From Elysia chlorotica (Eukaryota; Mollusca; Gastropoda; Plakobranchidae): a DNA stretch of 64,000 nt. Shown here piece after piece: positions 13,801-24,270 of this stretch. Position 1 is the first letter of the stretch, and every line of letters starts with the position of its first letter. The position numbers were made by a program, and so were the translations under genes. Below the pieces are notes generated by a model that did no database searches, was not told where the DNA came from, and was given only the letters and a program-made list of their open reading frames with translations. Where the stretch lies: NCBI GenBank assembly GCA_003991915.1, contig RQTK01000769.1, positions 6,960-70,959 on the forward strand, in the 5' to 3' direction.

Positions 13801-14996
13801 TTTCAGAGATTTCAGCGAATACCCAACTATGAAAACTTTGGCACAGCAAAGTACACACGCACAGGTTGTGTTCGTGTCAAATGTTGAGAGAGATCGTAAA
13901 CCAGCATGCTCATCGTGCAAATATTGATGGCATTCTTTTTAACACAGCTAGCCAGCACAGGTGTCTACTCTAAGGGAGGGAGATAAGAGGAGTAACGTCA
14001 TTGTGTTTGAACTCTCGCCAATGCTGTCTGCCATGTCGCTCACTGAACTTTCATTGTGCCGCCCGACATAGCACTGTGCTCCCCCCACCCTCTCTCTAAA
14101 CTATGGTGTACATTGGGCAGTGCTAAATCTAGATCAAGTTTTAGCAATACATCATTAATCTCCATTCCAGACATGAAAAGACTAACTTTCTAAAGATCTG
14201 TCATCACGGAGTGCCTGCATCCGTCTTGAACAGTAGAGGGGGGGGCAACCAAGCTGTGTGCTGTTGTGAATGCTTTTTCTCAGACATAGATCTAACCTAA
14301 ATAACATGTTTATTACACATTCGCACAAACACTATGTCAATGATACTGGCCAGATCAAAACTTCACAGAGAGAGAGGGCATACGCCTCCAAACATTTTTT
14401 GAAAAAAAAAAAAAAAAGCTTCAAACATATTCTAGTGACAATTTTGCAAGTTTTTCCTTAAAAATTTGATGATTGTTTTGTTCTACATGTTTTACTATAT
14501 AGAGGCACTATTCACTTTCAATTTGGTCATTCGCCGTATAGGATCCCCCAGGGGAACCTAGGAGGCGTTAAACCTGGAGAGAGGGAGAGAGTTCTCTCCC
14601 CAATTTGGTCATCAGTACTATTGTATGTAGGAAGGGATTCTACTAAAAGAAAGACAGACACACTGACAGGAACAGAGGAATAGCTAGAGTAGACCTGTTT
14701 TTCAAATATTTAGATCTAGATTTGGGTCTAAGCAAATCAGACCGGTTACGAGCGGAATGCAGAACTAGAAAATACTAGATTTAACCCTTTTAGTGCGGTG
14801 CTAAAAATTCACACTGTCCATTTGCTGAGCTAAAATGTGTATTTTAAGAGATAGCCCATGGGGTTCAGAAAATTGCCTGTAATTGTCTTTCTTATCGTAC
14901 TACTTATATAAAACCATATATTTTCTGAAAGTGTATATAATTCTCTGTGCATTTACGTAATAATGTATTTGTTTTAGTCAAGTGCATTGTGGAAAG

Positions 14997-15059
<63 letters not shown>

Positions 15060-18000
15060 AGAAAAAAGGTCCTATGTAAATTTAGGGTGATAGAGGAATA
15101 GAGAGAAAATGAGAGTTATGATGAGAGAAGAAGAAGAAAAGAATCGAAGTTGTAGGTAGAAGGAGAGAGAGAGAGAGAAAGACGAAGAAGAAGAAGCTTG
15201 AACTTAAATTTGTGGATAGAAAGAAAGAGAGAGAGGGGAAGAAAAAAGCAAGCTACAGCCCTTAGAGATCGATTTTAAAAAAAGTCAATAATGATATACA
15301 TCATCTAATAATGAAAAAAAAATGGGTTAAAAAATTATTTGACTCTATCAAAATTTAATTACTTGCACGTTTCTCCCAATTGTCCACTTCCTTTGTTAAG
15401 TCCGACAAAGAATTGCCTGTGCGCAACCAAGGCTGAGGATCTTTTTCTTTCACTAATTCTGCTTCAAGGCCTTTCAATTTCTGGCAAAAAAAGACAGTTG
15501 ATAATCATTTCACGCGATTCATGGAAAGAAACTTGAAAAATTATCGAATACTAAATAGAGAATTGAGGACATATGCATTACCACGTGCCCCAAATAACCG
15601 ATATTGGTGAAAAGATCCAGAGCTGAAGATCAAAATGATACCATGTTGTCCATGATATTCTTTCAAAGTCGCAGGAGTGACCATAGAATTGTAGCCTCAC
15701 AAGAGTGTCTATTATTAAATGCATGTCAGTTAAAATGAGTCCAAAAGAGCCTCTATCAAAAGTGTTCTAATTTTGAAACAGTGAGCCTATTTTTTCTTTT
15801 CTGAGGAGGGGGGGGGGGGCGATTTTTTATTTTAAAAATAAAATATAACAACATAAATTTGTACAAACCGTATGCGTAGCTGATGCAAGTACTGATATAT
15901 CCGCTTCCAAGATTTGGGGGGCTGTTATTCGAAGAAGCAGTGATCTTACTACTAATAGATATTTTGTTTTATTCATAGAACACGGAGAACCTGGGGAAAG
16001 AAAATGCTTGTGAAAAATACAGTTTTAAGTCACAGGGATGTTTGGCGCATCTTGTCTTGTTCTTGCTTTCTTGTGTGCGCACTTTTTCCCCCATAGTGAT
16101 TCCAATTTAGCAATATATTTTCCCTATCGTGAAATATCAACAAAATATGAATAATTGAGTTCTTAATTTCTAAAAAAAACTTAATACCCCCCCCCCCCCC
16201 CCAAACAACTTGTCTCCAATCAACTTGAGAAAAAAAACTTTAAATCCCCCCCCCCCCCCAAAGTCTATGTTACAATGCCTTGCAGGAATACACACCTGAC
16301 CATTTAATTAAAACTAGGTAATAATGACATTTTAATAACAGATTTGGATTTGTACAAAATTAGCTTACTATTCTTGCTCGTATTGTTGTTTTGACAAACT
16401 TTTATAGATTTATTTTTATCAGCAAAAAATAAAAAATACCTATAGATATTTTTCCATTATTAATTGGATACCTCTCTTGTATTTAAATTTAAAACAGAAA
16501 GTTCACCTTTAGGGCTAACGTTGCAGTACTCATACCCAGGAGGTATGTCTTTTTTCCAAACAGGACGTTTCGCTTTGGCTCTAGTCATCAGGAATTCAAG
16601 GGTCTGAAAAAAGGGTGAACATCTCATGACAATAATTTTTATCAGTTATACCACAAACGCAAAAACTTTTATTTTTATAATTATAAAGGCTACATTTTAA
16701 TGTAATTTTTTTCAAATTTATAGTTTAATGTTATTGTTTGTTCCATGCCAGTTACTTGACAAGATACACATTTTTGCGCAAAACAAAAAATAATACATCT
16801 TGCAAAACTTTGGAATCAAATTTTTAGGAGATATACATAAGCATTTCATGTCTTCCACCAAGAACAGATTGGGCTGATGTTACAACTTTCTGTTTTAAAA
16901 TATAAAGACAATGATTACATTCTTTAGTGATAAAGAATGTTATTGAGACTTTTTGGAGATTTTAGGTTTCGAAGATATGAAAACAGGAGAAATAAATAAG
17001 ATATCTAAAAGAGCCAACACAGTCATTTTTTCTATGTAAAAAAAGAGCAAAGGTAACGAGGGAAAAAAAAAAGTAAATAGCTACGCTGAAGAAAAAGGGA
17101 AAGGCGCTGCCTTTTAAAAAAGGTAGACGGCAAAAGGATAATGATAAAAGATAAAGAGTTATAGGAAAGGGTATAAAAAAAAGGGCACCTGGGTAGCATT
17201 TTTCATTTGTTGCCATTTAATGGGGGATATAAGAAACAAATATCTCGTTCATCATCATAACCAAGATCAAACCCTTTTTCATTGCATCTTTTTCATTCAC
17301 CAATATGCTATAAATGTATAGATATTTTAATGTGAAACGATCCAGTTTCCGCTAGGCGCAGGTTTTTAATATCCACAAAGAGATAAAAGGTAACTATTAA
17401 AAAAAATGAAGTTTTAGAAATAAAATATGGTACCCTCAAAGTACTCTGAATTTTTGGAATCCTCCTGCTATCTTTGCCTTCAGACAGTTCCGCTTCCCTG
17501 AGCGCTTCTTGATACTGTGTTAGTCGCCCAGAAATAGTTGTAATGGCGTCATTGTCAAACTCTGTAAATTGATTGAATTTTGGAAGAATAAATCCTTTCC
17601 TTTTCAATGAAATTACAGGTATTGTTATAAAATCATGTAAGAGTATTTTAAAATGTAGAGATTAAATTTCAAGAAATATATTTCAAATACATCACATTCA
17701 GTATCTTTTTGTCTTTTTTTTTAAGTCAAATGTTAAAGAATGCTAGAATACTAAGAATATCCATGAATAAAGAGCAGTCAACACAAACATATTTCATAAA
17801 CATTTTTGAGAGCAAAAGAATATAATATTTATGTTAACGTTTGTGTCTCTTACTCAAGCATTGGAAGAATTCATTTTTTTAATAATAGGGAAAAAAATTT
17901 AAAAGGTAAAAAAAATCAACAAAAAACACAAAAAAACTTACCATCATCATTAGGAATGGCAACGGGGGGTGGCACTTCATCCGCACGTATTGGAAACCCA

Positions 18001-18727
18001 GCCTCAGCTCTCTTTTGTAGGTCATCAATGGCCTTTGTAATGCATTAAGAAGAAAATCTTGCTAATTCTTATCTAAAGGATATTTTATTTATCAGATGTT
18101 TTTATGAAATTAATAGCAATAAAAAATGAACTAGATTTTTACCTTATAGACCTGCATGTGAGCCCTAATCAAATTGTCTTTTTCGTACCCATAACCATGC
18201 CAAATCTTGCCTTAATCTCAACATTAAAGAGGACACTTTGAAAACCTTAAGCAGTGTAGTGAAAATGTCAAACGATAGAATTTTGTTTTGTAATTATAAA
18301 GCCTTGAAAATTGAACAAGGAACTCATATTGATATCCTAAAGTTCAAAATTTGTATGAATATTTTTTTCTATCTCATTCCGGTTCAAATATAACATATAG
18401 GAATTTTGTGCCAGGTTTTTAGATGATTTACATAAAAGATATATTTCCTATCTGAGTTGATAAATTAAAAACCAATAGTATTTTAACTTTTAAGTCTTTA
18501 AAAAACATTAGGCTCTTTAGTTTTTCAATTCAAGCTTGAAATTTATTTCCGCTCTATCTAGATGTAGGAATCTATCTAGTTATAGTCTACCTAAACCTTT
18601 ATTAGGTCTCTCTCTCTGAATTTGACCATCTTTATTCCTTTCTCTTTCTCTCTCTTCCTATCTCTCCTCTCTCTTTCTTTCTCCACAAATTTAAGTTCAT
18701 CCTCTTCTTTCTCTCTCCCCTCCTCTC

Positions 18728-18795
<68 letters not shown>

Positions 18796-21700
18796 TCCCC
18801 CCTACAGTTTGACTATGATATGATACCTTCATATTTTTTACATTTGTTACAAAGTTCAACAGAATTTGAGTGTGTGAAAATAAGATGCCACCACACATGA
18901 TGTCTCATAAGTTCAGTGCACAGGGAAGTCCCGGCTGAACTCTGCAGAGCTTGCTGCCATCGACTACGCTGAGTTCAGCCGAATTAGATATACGACATGA
19001 TTATTAAGGATATCAGAACTCTGGTACGGTTGAATCAAATTTTACGAAACTTCGTCAAATTGATGTTAGAGTATAGTAAAAAGGAAAGCCAATCATGAAG
19101 AAAGAGATAAACGATAATCCAAAAATTCCAGAGGCGGGTTACAAAATTGCGTTCAAAATGAACAAGCAAAATGGACTTGAACGTTGTGTTTTTTAGCAAT
19201 AACACGAGAAAAAGAAAGTTGAAACAAAAAATTATCGAACCACGCATTCGGAATAGATACACTTCTTGGCTTTCTGACAGTGAAGAGTTCCATGTGAGCT
19301 AAAAGTAATTTTCCGACAACCTGTGGATCCACTGTTGGCGTTAGACTACAAGCCGCTGATAGAGTGGCAAAGTGCTGACATGTCGATAATATGACGTCAC
19401 ACAAGTTTTGGCCGTAAAATTCACCAGACCAGCCATGATTGTCGGAAATCGGACAATGTCAGAACACATGCAAGTCTAGTCTTACTATTGTCTAGGAAAC
19501 CTTGATTTAATTATCATATTTAGATATGCTGAGATCAAAGAAACATATAAATTTTTTTGGTTTTCAAAATTATATAAACTTGATATTTACAAAAAGGAAC
19601 AAGAAGTCATTAAATTAAATCAGACGAAAGTTTTAAATATATATTTTTTCAACTTATGTATAAAATCTCATTGCAAAACCAAAGAGGAAATAATATGTTC
19701 ATCTCAGATTTACTTGTGAAATACTTCAAAACTGGGATGAAAGACAAAAATATGACCAGAAATCTCATATTTACTTTGAAATAACTCATTTCATCAATCC
19801 AATCATATTTTGTTCCCATCTTCCTACAATTTTTGATATGTCATATTTGCAACTAATATAATTGTAACTGTAATAATTCTACACACTAAATATTTTAAAA
19901 CTTCTTTTAAAACGTATCCAGGTGATGTATAGTCCTATTCTGAAGTTTGAATCAGCTACTTACTCACCTGCAGGGCTCGTTGCATGCCTTGAATTTTGCC
20001 AATTCTGTCGTCAGAAAGCTCTTCTTCAGCAAAGTAAAGAGCTTTGTGGTAATCAGCTAATCTGGCTGATAATTCGCCCAATGCATTTGGCAGGACATCT
20101 TCAAAATTTAAAAGAAAAATCCAATTAGAAAATAGACTCCACACAAAAAAAAAAATAAGGTAGTCAGCATATTCCCCTGGATAAGGCCGTCCATAGGGTG
20201 AAGCTTGAACTTATCGACACTTTAAAGTACTTGGAAGTCCGCCCCGATCAGCTTGGTGTGAACCCCACAGAGTAGACGCCTCGACCCTGATCCTGTGTGT
20301 GCCGGCTAGGCAAAATAATTATTATCCTACTATAATAGCATGTAACTAGTGCGTTGCTGTTGTTGTTGTTGTTGAGTTGGTTTAACGTTCAACACCAGCA
20401 CTATATAGGCTATAATCATTATTGTGGACGGACCTCAAGACTGACGTGTGACAATTTTATGTGCTGCCACACATGAGACAATGTGGGGATGCCATGACTC
20501 CTGTCTCAGCCGATCACATAATGTCATTGCAGTCTCTCATAAAATGGCGTCTTCGTTTGTATCTGATGAAGAGTTCCTCCTACTAGACAGCGTTTTCACA
20601 AGATAAAAAAAGAAAAATGTTGGTGTACACCAGATTAACAGGGAAAGAAATTCATTAGGAGAATACCAACATCTCTTTCACGAGCTTAAAAGTCGTGCCG
20701 ACAGATTTTATGCTTACACAAAAATGCGTGCAGATACTTTTAATTATGTTCTGAGTAAAATTGAAAATCGACTAATCAATTCCTGGTACATGTATGCAAC
20801 CTGCATCGACTTATTTTCCAGAGAAACAGGGGATCTTTTTATGTCAGACGTCAGTCTTGGGACCTGTCCACAATATAACCTATGTAGTGCTGATGTTGGA
20901 CGTTAAACCGATTCAACCCAACTCAGCGTGTAGACAAGACTCGAATGAAAATGATTGTGTAACCATGCGAAAGTATAATACAAATACATGCAGTAAAGAA
21001 GAATTTAAATGATAGTTGAAAATTAAATGTTCACAAGACATTATTTTTTAAATTTTAGTTCAAAATCATATTCTGCCTGCGATGCCTCCCTAATTTGATG
21101 ACGCTGATTACAAAAATATAATCAGTTTTGTTCTACGTGAAGCCCACGCTCCGCTATGTCCGTTTTAAAAATCGCCTTAGCCCAGCCCTTGACGTCACAC
21201 ATTCGGAGACGGTGGTCGCGGTGAGCCCTTTTTATGTTTTCAGCGTGGATAAGAATTGTTTTTCCCTCCTGATAAAGCCGAGGCTACTCAAGCCAACTCA
21301 TCAATGCTCACAAGGAGGGGTGACTCTGTGATGCTAGTTGATTTTTAAAGGAGAATTCTTATACCGATCGGCACTCATCAGTTTTCACCCTGTCGTCGCC
21401 CTAACATCATACCAAAATATAACATTATCCAACATATTTATCCTTCAAGTTTTTTTTAATTACTACTTGCGAATGGCTACAAAAAAAATAAAGAATTCCC
21501 CACAAAAAATATACCTTTGTTTTTTTACCCTTTCAACTGTAACCTTTTATCCCAATGCATACAAATAAAGATGCACAAATAAATTATCATTTTGTAAGAA
21601 CCTTGAAAAAATTCAGCTTTCAAGAATAGGGAAAATAAAAAGCCTTACTTATTTGAGGGGTGATTGCAAGTGGTGGCGGGACTTGACTTTCCATGATCTC

Positions 21701-24076
21701 TTCACCTGCTCCAACTCTTTCCATCAGGTCAACTAATTTCTGGTTTGAATCAAGTTTTTTTATGAAAAAGAAGAGACCACTTGAAAGCTTTTAATCAAAG
21801 TAAAACACAATAATGGGGAATAACTATTTTAAAGTATATTTTGATACTAAATGCCCCCCCCCCCCTCAAAGAAAAAAAATTCCCCTACGACTTTGAATCT
21901 ATGAAGAAAATATTGCTACCTTCATTTTGTAATATTGAACCTCAAAGTTTTCAATTTAGACAAAGAAGATGATAGTGCTTTATGATGCTGTCTCTTTTCT
22001 TTGCTTTGTCTGCTTACTCGCCCCCTTTGCCATGATCTTTTCTTTCTATACAAAATTGCCAAGACATTAATATTTGATGTGGAGACAAGAAGTTTTCTCT
22101 GCTTATAATGACAATTAATAACAAACCTGAATGTCCCTCTGAATTTGAGAAGACTCGTCTGAGTCGTTTACAGCTGATGCTGTGTCCATGGCACTTATGT
22201 ACATGTTAATCCTCTCCTCCAAGAATGAAATTGTTGCCACATTTTCAGGCTTGAAAGACAAAACAAAGAAACAATGTAAACTATTAAAACAACAACAACA
22301 AAAACGACCACATATGCTAAGAAAAAAACATGTATAATGTACAAAAAATAGTGATATGATCATTACATTATATTCTTATATTAAATTAGAGGTGGACGAT
22401 CACAGCCCAGCTCTTTAATATGGGAAAGTTCAGCTTTCTCAATGCCAAGTAAAATCTATGGCAGCAGAACCGACCTCCTTTGTTTCAGCTGCAGAATTTT
22501 CACTGACACTAATCGGGTGAATTTTTGCTATATATGATATCCATGTCTTGCTCGCAAACATTTTAGTCATTTGTTAAATCTTCGAGCAAAACATAAACTA
22601 AAGCCAAGCTTATAAATATTGGAAAGCTAGTCCAACATGTACCCTCTCCAACTGAATGTAAATCTACACATGTGCCAATGCTGGATTGGTATTAAAAAAC
22701 TGATTCCTTCATGACTTCAATGAACCATACATCAAACAAATACTACATGTATGATTAAAAAAAAAAAAAAAAAACTATATTTCTTTGTATCCGATGTGTA
22801 CTGTATTATTCAAGGCATACTCTTGACCCTAGTCCCCTATTACCCGTATACCTCACATGTAAAACCAATTTAAGCGATTCAAGAGCATTGTATGACCAAC
22901 GAGCCTTGTCATACCAGAATGCTGAGGTTTGGGACAATCTTCAGCAGATCTGAAAATTTCAGATTCTTCATCAACAAATGAACAATTAAATCTAAGCTAA
23001 AAACATACCTTTTCTGACAGGCATTCTGAAATCTGCTAGTGCTTTTAAAACCCTTTTTTTCTTTTCAATCCATAATCCACATTAATCATTTGATGTAGGT
23101 CTTAGGTTCTTGAAGGCATGGGCAAATCAGTAATTAACAATCCAGCACTGTCAAAATAATGTGTAGATCTAGGCTGCATATAATATATACACACAAAGTT
23201 CGAGAGTGTACATGTTTGACCAGCCTAAAATATAGCTTGGCGGTATGTTTCACTCGAAATTTCAAAAATGACTAAAAAGTTTCAAGCAATTTGTACATCA
23301 TTTCAAAAACGTGTCCCAATAAGCCTTGTGAAAACTTGAGGCTTGAGGGAGGCTTTGTTGCTTACTCTGCATGAAACAAGGAAGGTCCGTCATAGATTTT
23401 AGTTTGCGCCGAGATAGTCCAACTTCCCCATGCTACAAATTGCAAGGCAAGCATCCACTTTGAAATTATTATGCATTGTCCGCTTAACAAACTCAATTTA
23501 AAGTATCACCAAAAAAGTTCCACAAGCTCTAAGCACAAGGTATTCTCAGCAACAAAGCGCCACCTTTCTTTCACCCCGGAACACTGTGTTTAACACATGT
23601 ACAACATGCAATTACATCGCATTAAATGTCTATCAATTTGTTTACCAGCATATATATATGCTCACTAATTCTAAAGTGTGCTGAGCTCTGTTCACCTCCT
23701 ATGTTCCCAACAGCGTACAGTAGATTTGCACTTTGTCTATCATCGAAGTGAGTGCCGCAGCACAGTTTTTGTGGGAAATTTTCTCGTTTTCAAAAAGCGG
23801 ACTGTGTAGTCAAAGTGTGAGTGTCTCCCCAGGGAGATATTTAAATTTTTTCATTGAAAGGTGGCCATCTAGTAAATGTTACCCAACATTTATGCAGTTA
23901 AATTCGATTAACATTGATGGCATGCAGAGACTGGAATAGCATACATCTAGAAACTGCCAGGCTATTTTACATCTCGGCTGAGAATTATAATAATGCTCCG
24001 TATTTACAATCAACAAGGTATAGTTTACATCTAGAGCTAGAAATATAGATCTTACCTGCCTCTGTTGCCAGGACAT
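4957..24076 (-). CDS. DM14-repeat protein (CC2D1/Lgd-like), no C2 domain seen
   Basis: Nineteen exons, written high to low: 24056-24076, 22127-22249, 21649-21739, 19968-20098, 17942-18032, 17434-17561, 16507-16603, 15869-15990, 15363-15480, 13249-13409, 12765-12821, 11582-11653, 10313-10384, 7904-9738, 7175-7232 (or its identical copy 6822-6879), 6365-6461, 6110-6171, 5659-5844, 4957-4998. Every junction is GT-AG and the phases agree throughout, giving about 1187 aa. The start ATG (MSWQQRQ) has A at -3 and an in-frame TAA three codons upstream. Four DM14 units are visible at about residues 13-73, 85-150, 160-220 and 318-385, each an ER-L-xxY-xxA helix pair followed by a G-xx-I/V...PPP linker. 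DM14 repeats define CC2D1A/B and fly Lgd, which bind ESCRT-III Shrub/CHMP4 in endosomal sorting. The C2 domain expected after the fourth repeat is absent. Instead there are two PIEEP linker exons, an S/T/N-rich exon (residues 429-1039) and a helical tail that I do not recognise. The weakest junctions are the gtttgt donors at 15868 and 22126 and the 5' edge of the exon at 5844 (5823 is an alternative). Confidence 0.85.
5853..5881. repeat. (TA)n microsatellite next to an exon acceptor
   Basis: A TA run that begins nine bases beyond the exon edge at 5844, so it occupies the position of the acceptor's pyrimidine tract. Confidence 0.9.
6770..7466. repeat. Tandem duplication of about 350 bp with an exon inside
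   Basis: The units are about 6770-7116 and 7117-7466. They are nearly identical apart from single-base changes and a 3-base indel (aataattaactc versus aattaactc). Each holds the 58-nt exon and its splice sites. The high identity means a recent duplication, or two haplotypes placed side by side by the assembler. Confidence 0.85.
6822..6879 (-). repeat. Second identical copy of the 58-nt exon (CLENLKYDILVEKSK)
   Basis: The sequence 6822-6879 equals 7175-7232 base for base. Both have the acceptor tatacttcag and the donor gtaaat. The exon encodes VVFTCLENLKYDILVEKSK. Because 58 is not a multiple of three, using both copies would create a stop (GAA GTA TGA), so one copy must be skipped. Confidence 0.8.
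7904..9738 (-). CDS. Giant exon 14 of the DM14 gene: S/T/N-rich disordered region
   Basis: An 1835-nt exon, phase 0 to 2. Its acceptor tgtcttttccag joins ...PIEEP to YPNTPRIRLLRRENAILMPT. Its donor is CCCAA/gtaagt. The first 90 residues look structured (RLLRRENAILMPTYV, then HELAQKLTNYLDLGDDSGLE). The rest is low in hydrophobics and rich in Ser, Thr, Asn, Gln and acidic residues, typical of a long disordered linker. No catalytic motif, membrane segment or known domain is recognised. Reading further upstream to an ATG at 9822 would run through the intron and is rejected. Confidence 0.85.
10450..10700. repeat. Intronic repeat shared with 18148-18410
   Basis: Both start with gacctgcatgtgagc and continue with similar blocks (caaattgt, aaatcttgcc/aaatcttact, tagtgaaa, ttgatatc). 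They lie in two introns of the same gene, each just 5' (gene sense) of a Pro-rich linker exon or a relative of it. Either an old intron duplication accompanying repeat expansion or two copies of a dispersed element. Confidence 0.55.
10823..10876. repeat. (GA)n/(GACA) microsatellite beside a SINE
   Basis: GA-rich run with gaca units, near the 3' tail of the SINE copy at 10990-11245. Confidence 0.9.
10990..11245 (-). mobile_element. tRNA-derived SINE, family A, longest copy
   Basis: On the minus strand a tRNA-like head (gcggtagctctggatag as A box, gtggtttgagccc as B box) is followed by a body containing gtgaccggctgagat, catggtatccccaccctgtc and a tail ggacattagaccaactcaac running into (CT)n/(CA)n. 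Body and tail recur at 20373-20525, 20846-20921, 27859-28022 and 48186-48405. The head-body-tail order fits a pol III SINE. Confidence 0.75.
13249..13409 (-). CDS. Exon 10 of the DM14 gene: fourth DM14 hairpin
   Basis: The 161-nt exon joins 15363-15480 through a split ATG codon (A/TG) and encodes DLRLVETRIEEYTAAAVKAK and SAAIKNFKVLK. The 57-nt exon 12765-12821 continues with GLHALKDSLEKGETVDMTL, and then VPPPP follows from 11582-11653. This repeat is closest to the second and fourth DM14 units of vertebrate CC2D1A, which also carry a 'PVD...PPPP' ending. Confidence 0.83.
13626..13790. mobile_element. Pogo/Tigger-like non-autonomous end
   Basis: tacagtggacctcgcatata and the following 'ggactcaacaaaatctc', 'ggcctaacgaag' blocks resemble ends of pogo-like Tc1/mariner elements (TA CAGT-G-GACC...). 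Related openings occur at 35718 (tacagtcggaccctcc) and 40139 (tacagtggtcccca). No transposase is seen. Confidence 0.4.
14529..14600. repeat. Dispersed 75-bp repeat, copy 2
   Basis: Matches 2-75 over nearly its full length (gga/ggag differences). It lies in an intron of the DM14 gene. Both copies end in a gagagagggagagag...ctctcccc foldback. Confidence 0.7.
14999..15056. repeat. (GA)n microsatellite
   Basis: A pure GA run followed by a GAA-rich zone to about 15240, in an intron of the DM14 gene. Confidence 0.95.
15869..15990 (-). CDS. Exon 8 of the DM14 gene (weak donor, unrecognised segment)
   Basis: This 122-nt open segment encodes SPCSMNKTKYLLVVRSLLLR and then ITAPQILEADISVLASATHT. It is placed here because its acceptor (ccccag) and phases (1 to 0) join exactly to 16507-16603 upstream and 15363-15480 downstream. 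The donor, gtttgt, is weak, although exon 2 uses the same one. It resembles no domain that I know. It is the least certain exon of the gene. Confidence 0.55.
16188..16259. repeat. Paired poly(C) tracts
   Basis: Two C runs of about 14-15 bases separated by 43 bases, each followed by aaa. The intervening aacttgtctcc/aacttgag pieces suggest a short duplication. Confidence 0.8.
17434..17561 (-). CDS. Exon 6 of the DM14 gene: third DM14 hairpin
   Basis: A 128-nt exon encoding ISGRLTQYQEALREAELSE and RRIPKIQSTLR. It is followed by the 97-nt linker exon 16507-16603 (TLEFLMTRAKAKRPVWKKDI, then PPGYEYC). The exon boundary falls at the same place within the repeat as in repeats 1 and 2, just before the second-half helix. 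Confidence 0.82.
18733..18795. repeat. (CT)n microsatellite
   Basis: A long CT run in an intron of the DM14 gene, with CT-rich shoulders from 18600. Confidence 0.95.
19392..19399. promoter_or_regulatory. Full palindromic CRE (TGACGTCA)
   Basis: An 8-base perfect CREB/ATF consensus lies in a patch (18900-19450) less AT-rich than its surroundings, inside an intron of the DM14 gene. A single site is weak evidence for function. Confidence 0.3.
19968..20098 (-). CDS. Exon 4 of the DM14 gene: second DM14 hairpin
   Basis: The exon begins in phase 1 and ends in phase 0 with a gtgagt donor. It encodes ELSARLADYHKALYFAEEE and then GKIQGMQRALQ. The next exon (17942-18032) supplies AIDDLQKRAEAGFPI and DEVPPPVAI, completing the repeat. 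This is the clearest DM14 match in the gene. Confidence 0.85.
20373..20525 (-). mobile_element. SINE family A, 5'-truncated copy
   Basis: The body and 3' tail match the copy at 10990-11245 (gatcggctgagac, catccccacattgtc, gaacgttaaaccaactcaac). The tail ends in (CAA)n. The tRNA-like head is missing. Confidence 0.7.
20544..20787 (+). pseudogene. PIF/Harbinger transposase N-terminal relic
   Basis: From ATG 20544 the frame reads MASSFVSDEEFLLLDSVFTR, a TAA stop, then VHQINRERNSLGEYQHLFHE and KMRADTFNYVLSKIENRLI. The order 'V-x-I-N-R ... G-E-Y-x-x-L-F ... F-Y-x-Y-x-x-M-R-x-x-x-F-x-x-x-L-x-x-I' is typical of the N-terminal helical part of PIF/Harbinger (HARBI1-like) transposases. The DDE core is absent. 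In-frame stop plus truncation make it a dead fragment. It sits between two SINE family A pieces in an intron of the DM14 gene. Confidence 0.65.
20846..20921 (+). mobile_element. SINE family A, 3' fragment
   Basis: cagtcttgggacctgtccac, then gtgctgatgttggacgttaa and accgattcaaccc match the tail of the other copies, in plus orientation. Confidence 0.6.
22127..22249 (-). CDS. Exon 2 of the DM14 gene: first DM14 helical hairpin
   Basis: This 123-nt exon is phase 0 at both ends. It reads PENVATISFLEERINMYIS and ends with QIQRDIQ before a gtttgt donor. The following linker exon (21649-21739, 91 nt) reads KLVDLMERVGAGEEI and then SQVPPPLAI. Together they match one DM14 unit: ER-xx-Y, a central DS, R-xxx-L, then G-xx-I-x-E and PPP. 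The acceptor is preceded by a good pyrimidine tract. Confidence 0.85.
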
Positions 24077-24219
24077 TTTTTTTTAAATGTGAATGCTAGG
24101 GTAAAATTACCCAAAGCAATGGAAACAACTTTTAGAACAGGTTTTGAAAATCTCTTCGTGTAGTCAGAGCCTTGGGACAATGAGGAACTTGGTAGATTTA
24201 GATAGCTTTGTAGAAATTT

Positions 24220-24270
24220 TCTAAAGCTAGATTTATATCTAGATCTAGATTAAATCTAGACTAAATTCTA
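24220..24270. repeat. TCTAGATC-type cluster
   Basis: Overlapping AGATCT/TCTAGA palindromes (tagatctagattaaatctag). Similar clusters lie at 26026-26046, 26230-26245, 37724-37750, 47405-47460, 47556-47578 and 62566-62590. Confidence 0.75.
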
